64,000 nucleotides of DNA, taken from positions 26,785 through 90,784 of the forward strand of contig JADJFA010000020.1 in the NCBI GenBank assembly GCA_016708875.1. The letters are read 5' to 3'. The DNA comes from Lewinellaceae bacterium. Its GTDB lineage: Bacteria; Bacteroidota; Bacteroidia; Chitinophagales; Saprospiraceae. A model generated the notes under the pieces. That model had not been told where the DNA came from and ran no database searches. It saw only the letters and a list, made by a program, of their open reading frames with translations. The position numbers and the translations under genes were made by a program. Shown here in pieces: positions 49,007 to 59,167 of this stretch. Numbering within the stretch: position 1 is the stretch's first letter; each line of letters starts with the position of its first letter.

Positions 49007-51274
49007 ATGAATACATTTCGCTCTAAGGTTACGATCCTTGTTTTTTTTATAACACTTTCTTTTTCAACAGTTTTTGCACAAAAAACGACTGTGCAAAACA
49101 TCGAAAGTCGTGTAGAAACCTTGCTCGCCAAAATGACGCTCGATGAAAAAATTGGTCAGCTCAATCAAGTGCCAGGCGATATCAGTACAGGCACGGATGT
49201 GAAAAATGACGACCTCCTCTCCCAAATACGGACGGGTAAGATCGGTTCGGTGCTTTCGCACACCAATTTTCAAAACAAGATTACCATGCAGCGGGTAGCA
49301 GTCAAAGAAACTCGGCTTGGCATACCACTTGTATTTGGGTTCGACGTCATCCACGGCTATAAAACCATTTTCCCAATCCCGCTTGCCCAAGCAGCCAGTT
49401 GGGATATGGGCCTCATTGAACGCATCGAACGCATTGCCGCTGAAGAAGCCAGCGCAGATGGCCAAAACTGGACTTTTGCCCCGATGGTAGACGTGTCGCG
49501 TGATCCACGTTGGGGCCGCGTGATGGAAGGTGCCGGGGAAGATCCTTTTCTAGGCAGTCGAGTGGCGGAAGCCAGGATTCGCGGTTTTCAAGGGGAAGAT
49601 TTGGCCGCGAACAACACGGTGGCTGCCTGCACCAAGCACTTTGCCGGTTACGGCTTTTCGGAGGCAGGGCGCGATTATAATACAGTAGATTTGAGCAATC
49701 AGCGCCTCCGCGAAATAGTGCTTCCACCATTTCAGGCTGCTGCAAATGCGGGGTCTGCAACGTTTATGAACGCCTTCAACACCCTTAACGGTGTTCCGGC
49801 GAGCATGGACAAGAATTTGATAACCAATATTTTGCGCGGCGAATGGGCCTGGAAAGGCATGGTGGTGAGCGATTGGAATTCCTTTGGTGAAACCCTTGTA
49901 CACGGCGCAGCTGAAGATGACACCGACGCTTCGGCCAAATGCCTGATAGCAGGCAGCGATATGGATATGGCGGGTGGAACTTTTCAAAAGGGGCTTAGGA
50001 AAGCCCTTGAAAGCGGGCGTGTTACCCAGGCGCAGATTGACGAAGCCGTTCGCCGTGTTTTGCGTTTCAAATTCTCCCTTGGCCTTTTTGATGACCCATA
50101 CCGCTATCTCAATCAGAAACGCCACGACGAAACTTTGGAAAAACCTGAATACCGGGAAGTTGCCCGGGAAGCCGCCGCTAAAAGCATGGTTCTGCTCAAA
50201 AACGACGGAGGTTTATTGCCGCTCACAGAAGGCAGCCGATTCAAAAAAATTGCCATCATCGGGCCATATTCAGACAGCAAAGGAAACAAGGACTATTTGA
50301 GTTTTTGGACCTTAGGTTTGGGATTGCGCGAGTATGATTCCACCAAAGTTGTTCGCCCCGCACAAGCCCTGAAACCCGAACTTGAAAAACTAGGCTTCGA
50401 GGTAACAGTAACCGAAATCTGCCTCGATGCTACTTGTACGGAAAAGGATTATTCCGCAGCGATCAATGCCACCCGAGCCGCAGATATGGTACTGGTTTGC
50501 GTCGGAGAGCGAGGTTTTGACTGCGGCGAAAGCCGTTCTGTGGCAAGTCTCGAACTGCCTCGAAAACAAGAACAAATCTTGAGTATTCTGGGCAGATTGA
50601 GCAAGCCTATAGCAATGGTGGTCTTCAACAGCCGCCCCTTGGTGTTTGATTGGGCCAGCCAAAACATACCGGCTATCCTCGTAGCCTGGCAGCCCGGTTT
50701 TGAGACAGGGAATGCCCTCGCGGATGTGCTTACGGGTAAGGTAAACCCCTCTGGTAAGCTGCCCGTCAGCTTCCCGCGCTCACTTGGGCAGGTGCCGATT
50801 TACTACAACCACCTCAATACTGGTCGCCCGCAAGAACAGCAAGGCCAGCTATGGACTAGTGGCTATCTTGATTCACCAACATCACCAGCATATCCATTTG
50901 GATTTGGCCTGAGTTATACAACCTACTCGTACTCAAACCTTAAACTCAGCAAATCGCGGTATAAATTGGGCGAAACCGTGGAGGTTTCCGTCACAGTGAC
51001 CAATACGGGCGGTCAGGCCGGAGAGGAGATTGTGCAATGTTACACCCGCGATTTGGCGGCAGATATCGCACGACCAGTTAAGGAGTTGAAAGGTTTTGAA
51101 AAAATCAAACTCAATGCTGGAGAAAGCCGCGTGGTAACATTCCAACTTTCTGAAAAGGACCTTTCGTACTGGAATAATGACTTGAAATGGAAAGCGGATC
51201 CAGGTAAGTTCAAGGTGTTTGTGGGAGGGAATTCGAGGGATGTGAAGGAGGGGGAATTTGAGTTGGTGCGGTAA
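49007..51274 (+). CDS. Glycoside hydrolase family 3 beta-glucosidase (BglX-like)
   Basis: A 755-residue periplasmic glycosidase. I use ATG 49007, giving a signal peptide (MNTFRSKVTILVFFITLSFS, cut near VFAQ). The (beta/alpha)8 domain shows KIGQLNQ, PLVFGFDVIHGYKTIFPIPL, KHFAGYG and the catalytic nucleophile Asp289 in VVSDWNSFGE. The alpha/beta sandwich domain (KSMVLLKNDGGLLPL to GKLPVSFPRSLGQVP, FGFGLSYT) and a C-terminal fibronectin-III-like domain follow. There is no T9SS tail, so it probably stays in the periplasm and trims beta-linked glucosides. TATTTTTG at 48983-48990 is a possible -7 box. Confidence 0.95.
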   Translation: MNTFRSKVTILVFFITLSFSTVFAQKTTVQNIESRVETLLAKMTLDEKIGQLNQVPGDISTGTDVKNDDLLSQIRTGKIGSVLSHTNFQNKITMQRVAVKETRLGIPLVFGFDVIHGYKTIFPIPLAQAASWDMGLIERIERIAAEEASADGQNWTFAPMVDVSRDPRWGRVMEGAGEDPFLGSRVAEARIRGFQGEDLAANNTVAACTKHFAGYGFSEAGRDYNTVDLSNQRLREIVLPPFQAAANAGSATFMNAFNTLNGVPASMDKNLITNILRGEWAWKGMVVSDWNSFGETLVHGAAEDDTDASAKCLIAGSDMDMAGGTFQKGLRKALESGRVTQAQIDEAVRRVLRFKFSLGLFDDPYRYLNQKRHDETLEKPEYREVAREAAAKSMVLLKNDGGLLPLTEGSRFKKIAIIGPYSDSKGNKDYLSFWTLGLGLREYDSTKVVRPAQALKPELEKLGFEVTVTEICLDATCTEKDYSAAINATRAADMVLVCVGERGFDCGESRSVASLELPRKQEQILSILGRLSKPIAMVVFNSRPLVFDWASQNIPAILVAWQPGFETGNALADVLTGKVNPSGKLPVSFPRSLGQVPIYYNHLNTGRPQEQQGQLWTSGYLDSPTSPAYPFGFGLSYTTYSYSNLKLSKSRYKLGETVEVSVTVTNTGGQAGEEIVQCYTRDLAADIARPVKELKGFEKIKLNAGESRVVTFQLSEKDLSYWNNDLKWKADPGKFKVFVGGNSRDVKEGEFELVR

Positions 51275-51290
51275 GGAAAATTCAATGTTC

Positions 51291-51391
51291 AATGTCCGAC
51301 AAGAAATGTCCAAGTAGGTGCGTAGCCTATTAATAATGTGGTAGCATCAAGACGGGCAACGTTGGACATTGGACATTTCTTGTTGGACATT
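51291..51391. repeat. Inverted repeat built from GGACATT words, between convergent genes
   Basis: Arms 51291-51313 and 51369-51391 pair over 23 bases with one G-T pair. The right arm sits in a run of repeated GGACATTGGACATT words (51364-51397). The same word recurs at 55740-55755. It lies between the convergent GH3 and permease genes and may end both. Confidence 0.65.
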
Positions 51392-51398
51392 GGACATT

Positions 51399-53930
51399 CT
51401 AAACCTCCTGCCGCAACACCTCCAACGGCGGCTTACTCACCACCTCCCGACTATTCAGCAACCCAATGATGACCGTCAAGGAAGTAATAGAGAAAAATGT
51501 CGCCACCAGCGGCCACCATTCAATCTGAAAGGGAATTTTAAACGCAAACACCGCTAAGCCCCAAGCCCCCGCCACAGAAAGACCCACACCTGCCAGACAA
51601 GACAGCGCACCCAACAAGAAATACTCCAAGGCATTGATACTCAATATTTGCCGGCGACTCGCGCCCAAGGTGCGCAGCAACACGCTCTCCCGGATGCGGG
51701 CAAATTTGCTCTGGTAAATCGAACTGAACAGCACCAGCAAACCCGTCAGAATGCTAAACATTGCCATGAACCGAATCACAAAAGAAACCTTGCGCAGCAC
51801 CTCATCCACCGAGCGCAAAATCTGGGTTAGGTCAATGGCAGAAACGCTGGGATATCGCTTCACCAATTCGCTCTGGAACTTGGCCGATTGATCCGCGTCT
51901 TGCACTTTTGACACAATACCCTGTAATTGTGGCGCACGTTCCAAAACGCCTTTGGGGAACACCACCAGGAAGTTGGTCTGCACCCGATTGAAATCAACTT
52001 TTCGCACACTGGCAACCTCGCATTCGAGCCGTGCTCCTTGTACGTTGAAAACGACACGGGTACCTATTTTTGCCTTCATGGAGCGTTGCAGCCCATCAGA
52101 AATGGAAACTTTGATCGGCTGGCCGGGCGTGTGTTCACCAACCCATTCTCCTTCCACGATTTTCTCTGTTTCAATCAAGGTGTCGCGGAACGTAACCCGG
52201 TACTCACGATCCCAGACCCAGCGAGAAATACGATCATCCTCTGCTCGGGGAATACCACCTTGGCGACCTTCCTCATCTTTAGGAAGCGAATCAGGATCGG
52301 GATGTTCCAATTCGTATTGCTGTTTTGTTTGTCCATCAATGGCCTCCACACGAGTTGTCACCACTCCGACTTGCTGCATCAGCGGCATTCCGTGGTCGCG
52401 CACCAATTGCGCCACGCTGTCTTTGTCATTAGCCTGAATATCAAAGAGAATCATATTGGGCTGAGTACCGCTCCCAGAAAATTCGACCTGTTTCAAAAGC
52501 AGGGATTGAATCAAAAACAAGGTCGAAAGCAGCATCGTGCCCAAACCAATTGTGACCACCAGCAGCACCGTTTGGTTTTCGGGTCGGAACAAATTAGCGA
52601 CACCCTGCCGAACGACATAGCTCAGTTTTTTGGGAAAAAATTTGCGCAGTAAAAAAGTCAACACTCGGGCAATACCCCACAGCAACACAAATGCGGCCGC
52701 AATACCGCCCATGAAAGCCAGGGTTTCTTCCAAATCGCGTACGAGCCAATAGGTGAAACCGAAAAGCGTTGCCAAAATTGCGGTGTAGACTACCCAGCGC
52801 AAAAGGCGATTATCAGCTTCTTGTTCGCCAAAGGAAGCCCGCAAAGTGCGCAGCGGGGAAGTTTTCAAAATGCCTGAAAGCGGCAACAGTGCAAACAACA
52901 CCGCAACGATTAATCCCAATGCAACGCCCTGAGACAGTGCGGAGTACGAAAAGTCCGTGCTCACATTTTCGATGGGCAAAAGGTCTTTAACCAGCATTGG
53001 AAGCAGCTTTTGGATAAGCGAACCGGCTATTGCTCCAACTACAGCTCCTAAAAGGCCAATACCGGCCACCTGCAGGAGATAGACGTAAAATGCCTTGCGA
53101 CCGCTGGCGCCCAGACAGCGCAGGATGGCGACTGTGGGCAATTTGTCCTTAATGTATATGTGTACCGCGCCCGCCACGCCAATGCAACCGAGTAAAAGCG
53201 CTATGAATCCCACGAGGTTGAGAAAGGTGCCAAAATTGCCAAATGCCGCACCTATTTTTTCGAGCGGTTTGATCAATGCGTCCGGGTCTGCCGTGGCAGG
53301 CATTTTGTAAAAATACTGGTAGTCTATTCGGCTGCCGCGCTGCACAAGTCCCGTAGAATCAAGCCATTGTGCAGGAATGAATACAATAGGTGCTATGCTA
53401 CTGGCAACGCCCGCCCGACCTGGAGAGGAAAGCAGATCACCCTCGATGCGAAAGGTGACGTTGCCGATTTGAATGCTGTCGCCCGGTTTAATGCCAAATT
53501 GGAGCAGCAGCGCATGGTCTACCAAGGCGGTTTTTCCTGTCCGGAATGTTTGCCAGGCGTTTTCAGGCTCCGTTTTCCATTTCCCATAATAAGGATAATT
53601 GCCCTCCAGGGAACGAATGAGAGATAGCCGGGTACCTCCACCATTTGGGAAGCGGATCATGCTCATAAAATTGAGCACCTTGGCTTTTTCTACCCCCGGC
53701 TGTTCAATTTTTGCCAAAATGGAATCCGGCGCGGGCTGGTTGGCATCCAGCAAGAGGTCAGCTCCCAACAAAGTTTTGGCTTCCCGGTCAATATCAGCCA
53801 TGAGGTTGACAGAAAACGAGCGCACCGCCGTCAATGCAGCGATGCCGACAGTGATGGCAGAAATAAACAGCACAAGGCGGGCGCGATTGCGGCGACTGTC
53901 GCGCCAGGCCATTTTCAGGATGAAAGACAT
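51399..53930 (-). CDS. FtsX-like ABC transporter permease (YbbP/MacB type)
   Basis: An 843-residue inner-membrane protein with about 10 helices: one at the N-terminus, two sets of FtsX-type helices (near residues 240-400 and 700-843), and two extracellular/periplasmic domains of roughly 200 residues. The N-terminus (MAWRDSRRNRARLVLF) and C-terminus (LLNSREVVSKPPLEVLRQEV) match the large duplicated-FtsX permeases. The FtsX helices carry ILRCLGASGRKAF and LLRTLGASRRQIL. Such permeases work with an ATPase to move lipids or lipoproteins or to exert force across the envelope. No ATPase gene is adjacent here, which is unusual for this class. Confidence 0.9.
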   Translation of the reverse strand: MSFILKMAWRDSRRNRARLVLFISAITVGIAALTAVRSFSVNLMADIDREAKTLLGADLLLDANQPAPDSILAKIEQPGVEKAKVLNFMSMIRFPNGGGTRLSLIRSLEGNYPYYGKWKTEPENAWQTFRTGKTALVDHALLLQFGIKPGDSIQIGNVTFRIEGDLLSSPGRAGVASSIAPIVFIPAQWLDSTGLVQRGSRIDYQYFYKMPATADPDALIKPLEKIGAAFGNFGTFLNLVGFIALLLGCIGVAGAVHIYIKDKLPTVAILRCLGASGRKAFYVYLLQVAGIGLLGAVVGAIAGSLIQKLLPMLVKDLLPIENVSTDFSYSALSQGVALGLIVAVLFALLPLSGILKTSPLRTLRASFGEQEADNRLLRWVVYTAILATLFGFTYWLVRDLEETLAFMGGIAAAFVLLWGIARVLTFLLRKFFPKKLSYVVRQGVANLFRPENQTVLLVVTIGLGTMLLSTLFLIQSLLLKQVEFSGSGTQPNMILFDIQANDKDSVAQLVRDHGMPLMQQVGVVTTRVEAIDGQTKQQYELEHPDPDSLPKDEEGRQGGIPRAEDDRISRWVWDREYRVTFRDTLIETEKIVEGEWVGEHTPGQPIKVSISDGLQRSMKAKIGTRVVFNVQGARLECEVASVRKVDFNRVQTNFLVVFPKGVLERAPQLQGIVSKVQDADQSAKFQSELVKRYPSVSAIDLTQILRSVDEVLRKVSFVIRFMAMFSILTGLLVLFSSIYQSKFARIRESVLLRTLGASRRQILSINALEYFLLGALSCLAGVGLSVAGAWGLAVFAFKIPFQIEWWPLVATFFSITSLTVIIGLLNSREVVSKPPLEVLRQEV

Positions 53931-54132
53931 AGGCAGGGTAACAACACGAGCGGCCTACTTAAATGAAGGCTCTCCTTGTGACAAGCCTAAACGGAGGAGG
54001 CCGGGAAGAGTTGAGTCAGGATAGGAAAAATCCGATGAACCAGTAGAACAAAGAGACGAACTTAAGCACCCGCTTTGTGCCGACGTTTAGTTGTAATGCA
54101 AGCGAGCGAATAGCCAGTGATTAACTTTCCGC

Positions 54133-54348
54133 TTACCGATCAGTTTCTTCTACGTATTCAAGAATATCAGAAGGCTGGCAGTTTAGCGCTTTACAAATAG
54201 CTTCTAAAGTGCTAAAGCGTATGGCTTTCGCTTTTCCTGTTTTTAGAATGGAAAGGTTAGAAAGTGTTAGTTCAACTTTTTCTGATAGCGCGTTAAGCGA
54301 CATTTTTCGCTTTGCCATCATTACATCTAAGTTTACAATGATTGGCAT
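54133..54348 (-). CDS. Small Xre-family transcriptional regulator
   Basis: A 71-residue single-domain helix-turn-helix protein of the YozG/Cro-like type. The HTH runs from LDVMMAKRKMSLNALSEKV through LTLSNLSILKTGKAKAIRFS to LEAICKALNCQPSDILEYV, the last part typical of this small family. It is encoded two bases after the stop of the DUF2975 gene on the same strand, the standard arrangement in which this regulator controls expression of the membrane partner. There is no signal peptide or other domain. Confidence 0.92.
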   Translation of the reverse strand: MPIIVNLDVMMAKRKMSLNALSEKVELTLSNLSILKTGKAKAIRFSTLEAICKALNCQPSDILEYVEETDR

Positions 54349-54350
54349 AT

Positions 54351-54890
54351 TTAGACGGTTAAATCGTTTTCATTTTGAATTTCAAGTCCCCTTTTAAAAA
54401 TAGTAGCAATAACATAGACGACAGCCGCCATCAAAATAAAAGCTTGACTGTCAACCCAAAACTGATTTAGTTGGTCGATTTCGTATCCACGATGTTCCAA
54501 ATTTTTAGCTGTTTGTCGAGCTACGTAACTTAACAAGCCTATGGATAGCGTGAAGTAACTAATTTGTGTAATTTGTTCTGAAACAAAACTGTTGAATGGT
54601 TTTGACAAATCAAGTTTGTAAAGAAGTATGATGACTAAATAAAATAAGTACGCTTTCAAAATGGAGATGACCAATATAAAAGTGTACGAACTGTAAAAAG
54701 CCCATTTGCTAAGCCTATACATTTCACTTAAGTCTAACTTTTGATATAAATTTTGGACAAATTCAGGTTTGTATAGGCTGAATATAAAATTGACTATCAA
54801 GCCTCCGGCTTCAATGCACAAGCCAACGAAGATGACCCAAGCCACAACACTTAGGACTTTAAATACGAAGTTGTTTTTTTCTGACATCAT
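54351..54890 (-). CDS. DUF2975 membrane protein
   Basis: A 179-residue protein with four predicted transmembrane helices (about 10-32, 60-90, 105-125, 140-165) and the DUF2975 pattern (LYKLDLSKPFNSFVSEQI, FWVDSQAFILMAAVVYVIATIFKRGLEIQNENDLTV at the C-terminus). It pairs with the Xre gene directly downstream. Function is unknown; the pair is common in Bacteroidota and Firmicutes. The two genes are richer in A and T than their neighbours, which may reflect transfer, though the pair is also vertically inherited in many lineages. Confidence 0.9.
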   Translation of the reverse strand: MMSEKNNFVFKVLSVVAWVIFVGLCIEAGGLIVNFIFSLYKPEFVQNLYQKLDLSEMYRLSKWAFYSSYTFILVISILKAYLFYLVIILLYKLDLSKPFNSFVSEQITQISYFTLSIGLLSYVARQTAKNLEHRGYEIDQLNQFWVDSQAFILMAAVVYVIATIFKRGLEIQNENDLTV

Positions 54891-55138
54891 TGTTAAAATT
54901 TAAATTGATGCCGCAAAGGTAATAAATATTTATTGATAAACAATAAAAAAGTGTTCTTAATCAAAAAATATTTTTTGAATCCTTAAAATACTTGTGATAA
55001 GTCGTTGATTATTAAAGATTTGTCACTGAGTCTATAAGTCCGAATATGAAGGCGAGTTTTGTTTGCATGGGCAGCCCTCCTTTCGAAAAAAATAAAAACT
55101 ACCCCGATAAAGACATAAAACAGGAATTTTGCCCCACT

Positions 55139-55684
55139 ATGCCAACACTCGACAACATCCAGATCCACGACCTCTCGTTCGTGCCACTTATCTCCGAAGA
55201 AGAAATACAAGACCGCGTCCGGGTACTCGGCCAGGAACTGACGGATCGCTACCGAGGTAAAAACCCCTTGTTTATCAGCATTTTAAGCGGGGCGTTTGTC
55301 TTTGCTTCTGATCTGATTCGGGCATTCGACAGCCATTGCGAGATAGGATTTGTCAAACTGGCTTCCTACACCGGCACTCGATCCTCTGGGGATGTTCAGA
55401 CCGTAATGGGGCTGGATAAAGACCTTCGTGACCGGCACCTTGTTGTGGTCGAAGACATTGTAGACACTGGCCGGACGCTGCATTTTTTCCTGGAGCATCT
55501 TCGCGCTCAACAGCCAGCTTCTATTTGTACAGTTACCTGTTTGAGAAAACCAGAAGCTGCACAATTTCCTGTGCCAGTGGAATTTGTGGGCTTTGATATT
55601 GGGGACAAATTTGTGGTGGGTTATGGCCTCGACTACGATGGACTAGGGAGGAATTTGGCGGGAATATGGCAGCTTAAGGATTAA
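55139..55684 (+). CDS. hpt: Hypoxanthine phosphoribosyltransferase
   Basis: A 181-residue cytoplasmic purine-salvage enzyme (hypoxanthine or guanine + PRPP to IMP or GMP). I start at ATG 55139, which gives the usual short N-terminus; an upstream in-frame ATG at 55046 adds 31 unlike residues. The PRPP-binding loop is VVEDIVDTGRT (Glu105, Asp106), preceded by the LSGAFVFASDLIRA strand-helix and the flexible SYTGTRSSG loop. FVVGYGLDYDGLGRNL is at the C-terminus, all family-typical. It stands alone, with no other purine gene nearby. Confidence 0.95.
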   Translation: MPTLDNIQIHDLSFVPLISEEEIQDRVRVLGQELTDRYRGKNPLFISILSGAFVFASDLIRAFDSHCEIGFVKLASYTGTRSSGDVQTVMGLDKDLRDRHLVVVEDIVDTGRTLHFFLEHLRAQQPASICTVTCLRKPEAAQFPVPVEFVGFDIGDKFVVGYGLDYDGLGRNLAGIWQLKD

Positions 55685-55813
55685 AATGCCCACATACAGG
55701 ATATGCTCGGTATTTTAGCCCCCGAAGGAAGTTCTTAGAGGACATTGGACATTTATTTCCCCATCTTTGTCCTCCCAAATCCTGATTTTTCACCCACCCA
55801 CCTTCTTTTTTGC

Positions 55814-58800
55814 ATGAAAAAAGTTATTTCCCTCCTTGTGCTGCTAGTCTCTCTGGCAGCCCCCTCGTTTGCACAGCATAACAAAACACGGCCCTCTGCT
55901 ACTGGCAAAGCCCCTGAAAACCCTCAAGTTTCCTGGCCTGGCAAAGCCGTAGTACCACTGGCAACCAACCCGTTTGGAGTAGCCACACCGCGCCCTAAAC
56001 CGTTGCCATTGCTCCAGACCTCGTTGGCTTCAGGACAAGCGGAAGTCTCCATCGTGCGGGGCGAAAATGGCTTACCGATCTTCTTTGAAGGCAAAACCGA
56101 GGCTTCCGGGAATGCCTCAGAAAGCAAACCTATTGGGGAACGCGCGCTGGAATACTGCGCAAGCCTTCAACCACAGGGCATCACTGCGCCTGAAGTGGAA
56201 TTCGTGCTGCAAACCGCTCAAACCGATGAGCAAGGCAATGCCCACGTTCGCTTGGAACAGGTGTACAATGGCCTGCCCGTTTGGGGTGGCGAAGTAATTT
56301 GCCACACAAAAAGTGGCGCATTCGAACGCATGAATGGGCGGTATTTCCCCACGCCAAAACTTTCCACCATTGTACCTGCGATCAGCGCAGATGCTGCGAT
56401 TTTGAAAGTTAAAACCGAAATCGGGGTTTCAAAAATCAAAACAGATTGGTCGGCATCTGATTTGAAACTGATTGATGGCCAACCATTTACAGCCAGTTTG
56501 ATCGTTTTTCACCCAAAAGAAACACTAACGGGCGAACGCCTGAGCTGGCATGTAGCAGCCCGACCAAATGTGCTCAGCCGTTCCGAATGGTTCGTGGATG
56601 CGATCACCGGAGAAGTCTTGAATCAATTTGAGCATACCTGCAATTTGACTGGGCATTTGCACAATGCTATGGGTGAATGCAGCAATCATGCCTCCCCCAA
56701 TCCCCAAATCTTCGAATCACCAACAGAAGATGAAGAGATGGAAACAAATGTCAATGGCATTGATTTGCTGGGCGTGAACCGTTCTTTTATCAATGGGGGC
56801 TGGCAAAACGGTGGCCAATTCTTGCTAGAAGACGCGAGTAAAACCATGTTTAACCCCAGTTCATCCAATATGCCCAATGATCCGGTGGGCGTTATCGTCA
56901 CGCTTGATGCTTTCAACACTTCCCCTGAAAACCAGAATTTCACTGCAGATTTTGTAGTTTCAAATAGCGCGACGTTTACGAACAAAGCAGCTGCAATCAG
57001 CGGACACTACAACAGCATCAAGAGTTTTGATTATTTCTTTTCAAAGTTTAACCGCGAGTCCATTGACGGTGAAGGAGGAAACGTGATAAGCATCGTGAAC
57101 GTTTCTGAAGCCAACAGCACCTCCATGGAAAATGCGTTCTGGAATGGTCAGGCAATGTTTTACGGCAATGGCGGCAGCACCTTCAAACCACTCGCTCGCG
57201 GCCTCGACGTAGGTGGACACGAGATGACGCACGGCGTGATCGAAAAAACGGCCAACCTCATTTATGAAAACGAAAGTGGTGCGCTCAACGAATCCTTTGC
57301 CGACGTGTTCGGTCAGATGATTGACGGCGACCTGAACGACTGGAAAATTGGCGAAGACGTAATGCAAAGCGGCGGCGGCCTCCCTTCTGCCCTGCGTGAC
57401 CTTTCAAACCCGCACAACGGACAGGCCTCCAACAGCCCATTCTGGCAACCTAATCACACCAACGAACAGGTCATGGGCAGCAATGACAATGGAGGGGTAC
57501 ACGCCAACAGTGGCATTGCCAACCGCGCGTTTTTTCTCTTTGCCAGTGATGCGAGCGTCGGCACGACAAAAGCTGAGCAGGTGTACTACAAGGCTCTGCG
57601 CGATTACCTCGTGAAATCCAGCAAATTTGTGGATTGCCGTCTTGCAGTGATTCAGGCTGCGACGGACCTTTATGGCGCTGCTGTAGCAAACGTGGCGGCG
57701 AATGCTTTTGCTACGGTCGGTATCGGCGGCAGCGTACCAAGCGGCAACTATCTTGGACAATTAAATCCGAACCCAGGCACAGAATTCATCCTCTGTGCCA
57801 GCGATGACGGCAGTGATTTGGACCTCGCTTCCAGCACAGGTCAGGTACTTGGATCACTCTATACTCAAGGTGTGAAAAGCCGTCCAAGTATTAGCGATAA
57901 TGGGATTGACCTGGTATTTGTAAACGATGCTGGGCATATCATTGGAATTTCCATGAACTACCAAACCAACCCTATCACCTTCAGCACCTTTCAATTGAGC
58001 GATAATCCTGAATGGGGGAATGCGGCGATATCTAAAGACGGTCGTTTCGTGGCGGGTATTACAGACTTCGAACAGCCCCGTATTTACGTCTATGATTTAG
58101 CCAGCCCATTTGGGGAATCCGAGACCTTTTACCTGTACAACCCAACTTATTCCCAAGGGCAAATCACAGGCGATGTGCAATATGCGGACGTGCTCGAGTT
58201 CGACTATTCTGGAGAATACCTGATGTACGATGCGTACAATGATCTTGACGGTGTTGGCTACTGGGATATTGGTTTTGTGCGGTATTGGGAGAACGACCAG
58301 TTCACCGATGGCGGCAACGCTTTCATCACAAAACTCTTTACGGGGCTGCCTGAAAAAGTGAGCATCAACAACCCCGCAATTGCGAAAAATTCGCCTTTTA
58401 TCATCGCTTTCGACCTTATTGACGAGATTGGTACACCGCGCAACGATATTTATGGAGCCAACTCAGAAACAGGCGATTATGATGCGATCATTATCGACAA
58501 TGGTGTACTTGGCTGGCCTAACTACAACCGACTCGACAACAAACTGCTTTACGAAAAGGCGAATGGAGTTGACTACAATCTGCGGGTACAGGGGCTGCAG
58601 CCCAACAAGATTCAGGCGCTTGGCAACAGCAGCCAAATTGTGTCTTTCCACTATTGGGGGGTGAATTATGCCAACGGTATCCGCAACCTTCAGGTGGGTA
58701 CAAATGACGTTACAAGTCAAAATTTTGAGGTAAAAATCTCACCTAACCCTACAGTTGATTTTGCACAATTGACCCTTCGCGCCAATGACGCATCAGAAGC

Positions 58801-58975
58801 AATTATCAGTGTTCACAACCTCTTGGGCGAAACGCTGATGACGCGCTCGGTCAATATTTTAGAAGGCGAAAACCAGCTTGATATTGATCTCCAAAACTTG
58901 CCTTCCGGCAATTATGTAGTGCGCGTTGCAGCTGAAAATGGAGCGGGTGCTGCATTGAAGTTGGTGAAGATTTGA
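55814..58975 (+). CDS. M4-family (thermolysin-like) metallopeptidase with T9SS sorting domain
   Basis: A 1,053-residue exported zinc peptidase. Signal peptide MKKVISLLVLLVSLAAPSFA (start ATG 55814). Then come an FTP/PepSY-type propeptide (to about residue 270, including VRLEQVYNGLPVWGGEV) and the M4 domain with HEMTH (zinc His469 and His473) and the third ligand Glu493 in NESFADVFG. An apparent beta-propeller-like region (residues 670-950) follows. The last 80 residues are a T9SS type A sorting domain (ISPNPTVDFAQLTL to LPSGNYVVRVAAE), so it is sent to the cell surface or outside. It probably degrades proteins for nutrients. Confidence 0.95.
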   Translation: MKKVISLLVLLVSLAAPSFAQHNKTRPSATGKAPENPQVSWPGKAVVPLATNPFGVATPRPKPLPLLQTSLASGQAEVSIVRGENGLPIFFEGKTEASGNASESKPIGERALEYCASLQPQGITAPEVEFVLQTAQTDEQGNAHVRLEQVYNGLPVWGGEVICHTKSGAFERMNGRYFPTPKLSTIVPAISADAAILKVKTEIGVSKIKTDWSASDLKLIDGQPFTASLIVFHPKETLTGERLSWHVAARPNVLSRSEWFVDAITGEVLNQFEHTCNLTGHLHNAMGECSNHASPNPQIFESPTEDEEMETNVNGIDLLGVNRSFINGGWQNGGQFLLEDASKTMFNPSSSNMPNDPVGVIVTLDAFNTSPENQNFTADFVVSNSATFTNKAAAISGHYNSIKSFDYFFSKFNRESIDGEGGNVISIVNVSEANSTSMENAFWNGQAMFYGNGGSTFKPLARGLDVGGHEMTHGVIEKTANLIYENESGALNESFADVFGQMIDGDLNDWKIGEDVMQSGGGLPSALRDLSNPHNGQASNSPFWQPNHTNEQVMGSNDNGGVHANSGIANRAFFLFASDASVGTTKAEQVYYKALRDYLVKSSKFVDCRLAVIQAATDLYGAAVANVAANAFATVGIGGSVPSGNYLGQLNPNPGTEFILCASDDGSDLDLASSTGQVLGSLYTQGVKSRPSISDNGIDLVFVNDAGHIIGISMNYQTNPITFSTFQLSDNPEWGNAAISKDGRFVAGITDFEQPRIYVYDLASPFGESETFYLYNPTYSQGQITGDVQYADVLEFDYSGEYLMYDAYNDLDGVGYWDIGFVRYWENDQFTDGGNAFITKLFTGLPEKVSINNPAIAKNSPFIIAFDLIDEIGTPRNDIYGANSETGDYDAIIIDNGVLGWPNYNRLDNKLLYEKANGVDYNLRVQGLQPNKIQALGNSSQIVSFHYWGVNYANGIRNLQVGTNDVTSQNFEVKISPNPTVDFAQLTLRANDASEAIISVHNLLGETLMTRSVNILEGENQLDIDLQNLPSGNYVVRVAAENGAGAALKLVKI

Positions 58976-58979
58976 GTTA

Positions 58980-59073
58980 TTTCACGCAACGCCGCTAGTG
59001 TTATCTCTCACAACGACACAACGTTTTATATTTTGATTATCAAAACGTTGTGTCGTTGTGGCGTTGTGTGAAA
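58980..59073 (+). terminator. Two-part hairpin after the M4 peptidase gene
   Basis: Inner arms 59009-59027 and 59042-59060 pair perfectly over 19 bases. Outer arms 58980-58992 and 59061-59073 pair with one mismatch. The arms are made of related words (ACAACG). It starts a few bases after the stop of the M4 gene. Confidence 0.75.
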
Positions 59074-59167
59074 AAATACAAGCCTCCCGTTTTGGAATAA
59101 ATATCGCGCATGGAAACCGAGCAGCCAATAGATTTCAGAAGGTATTTTCACCCCAAAAAACGCGCGC

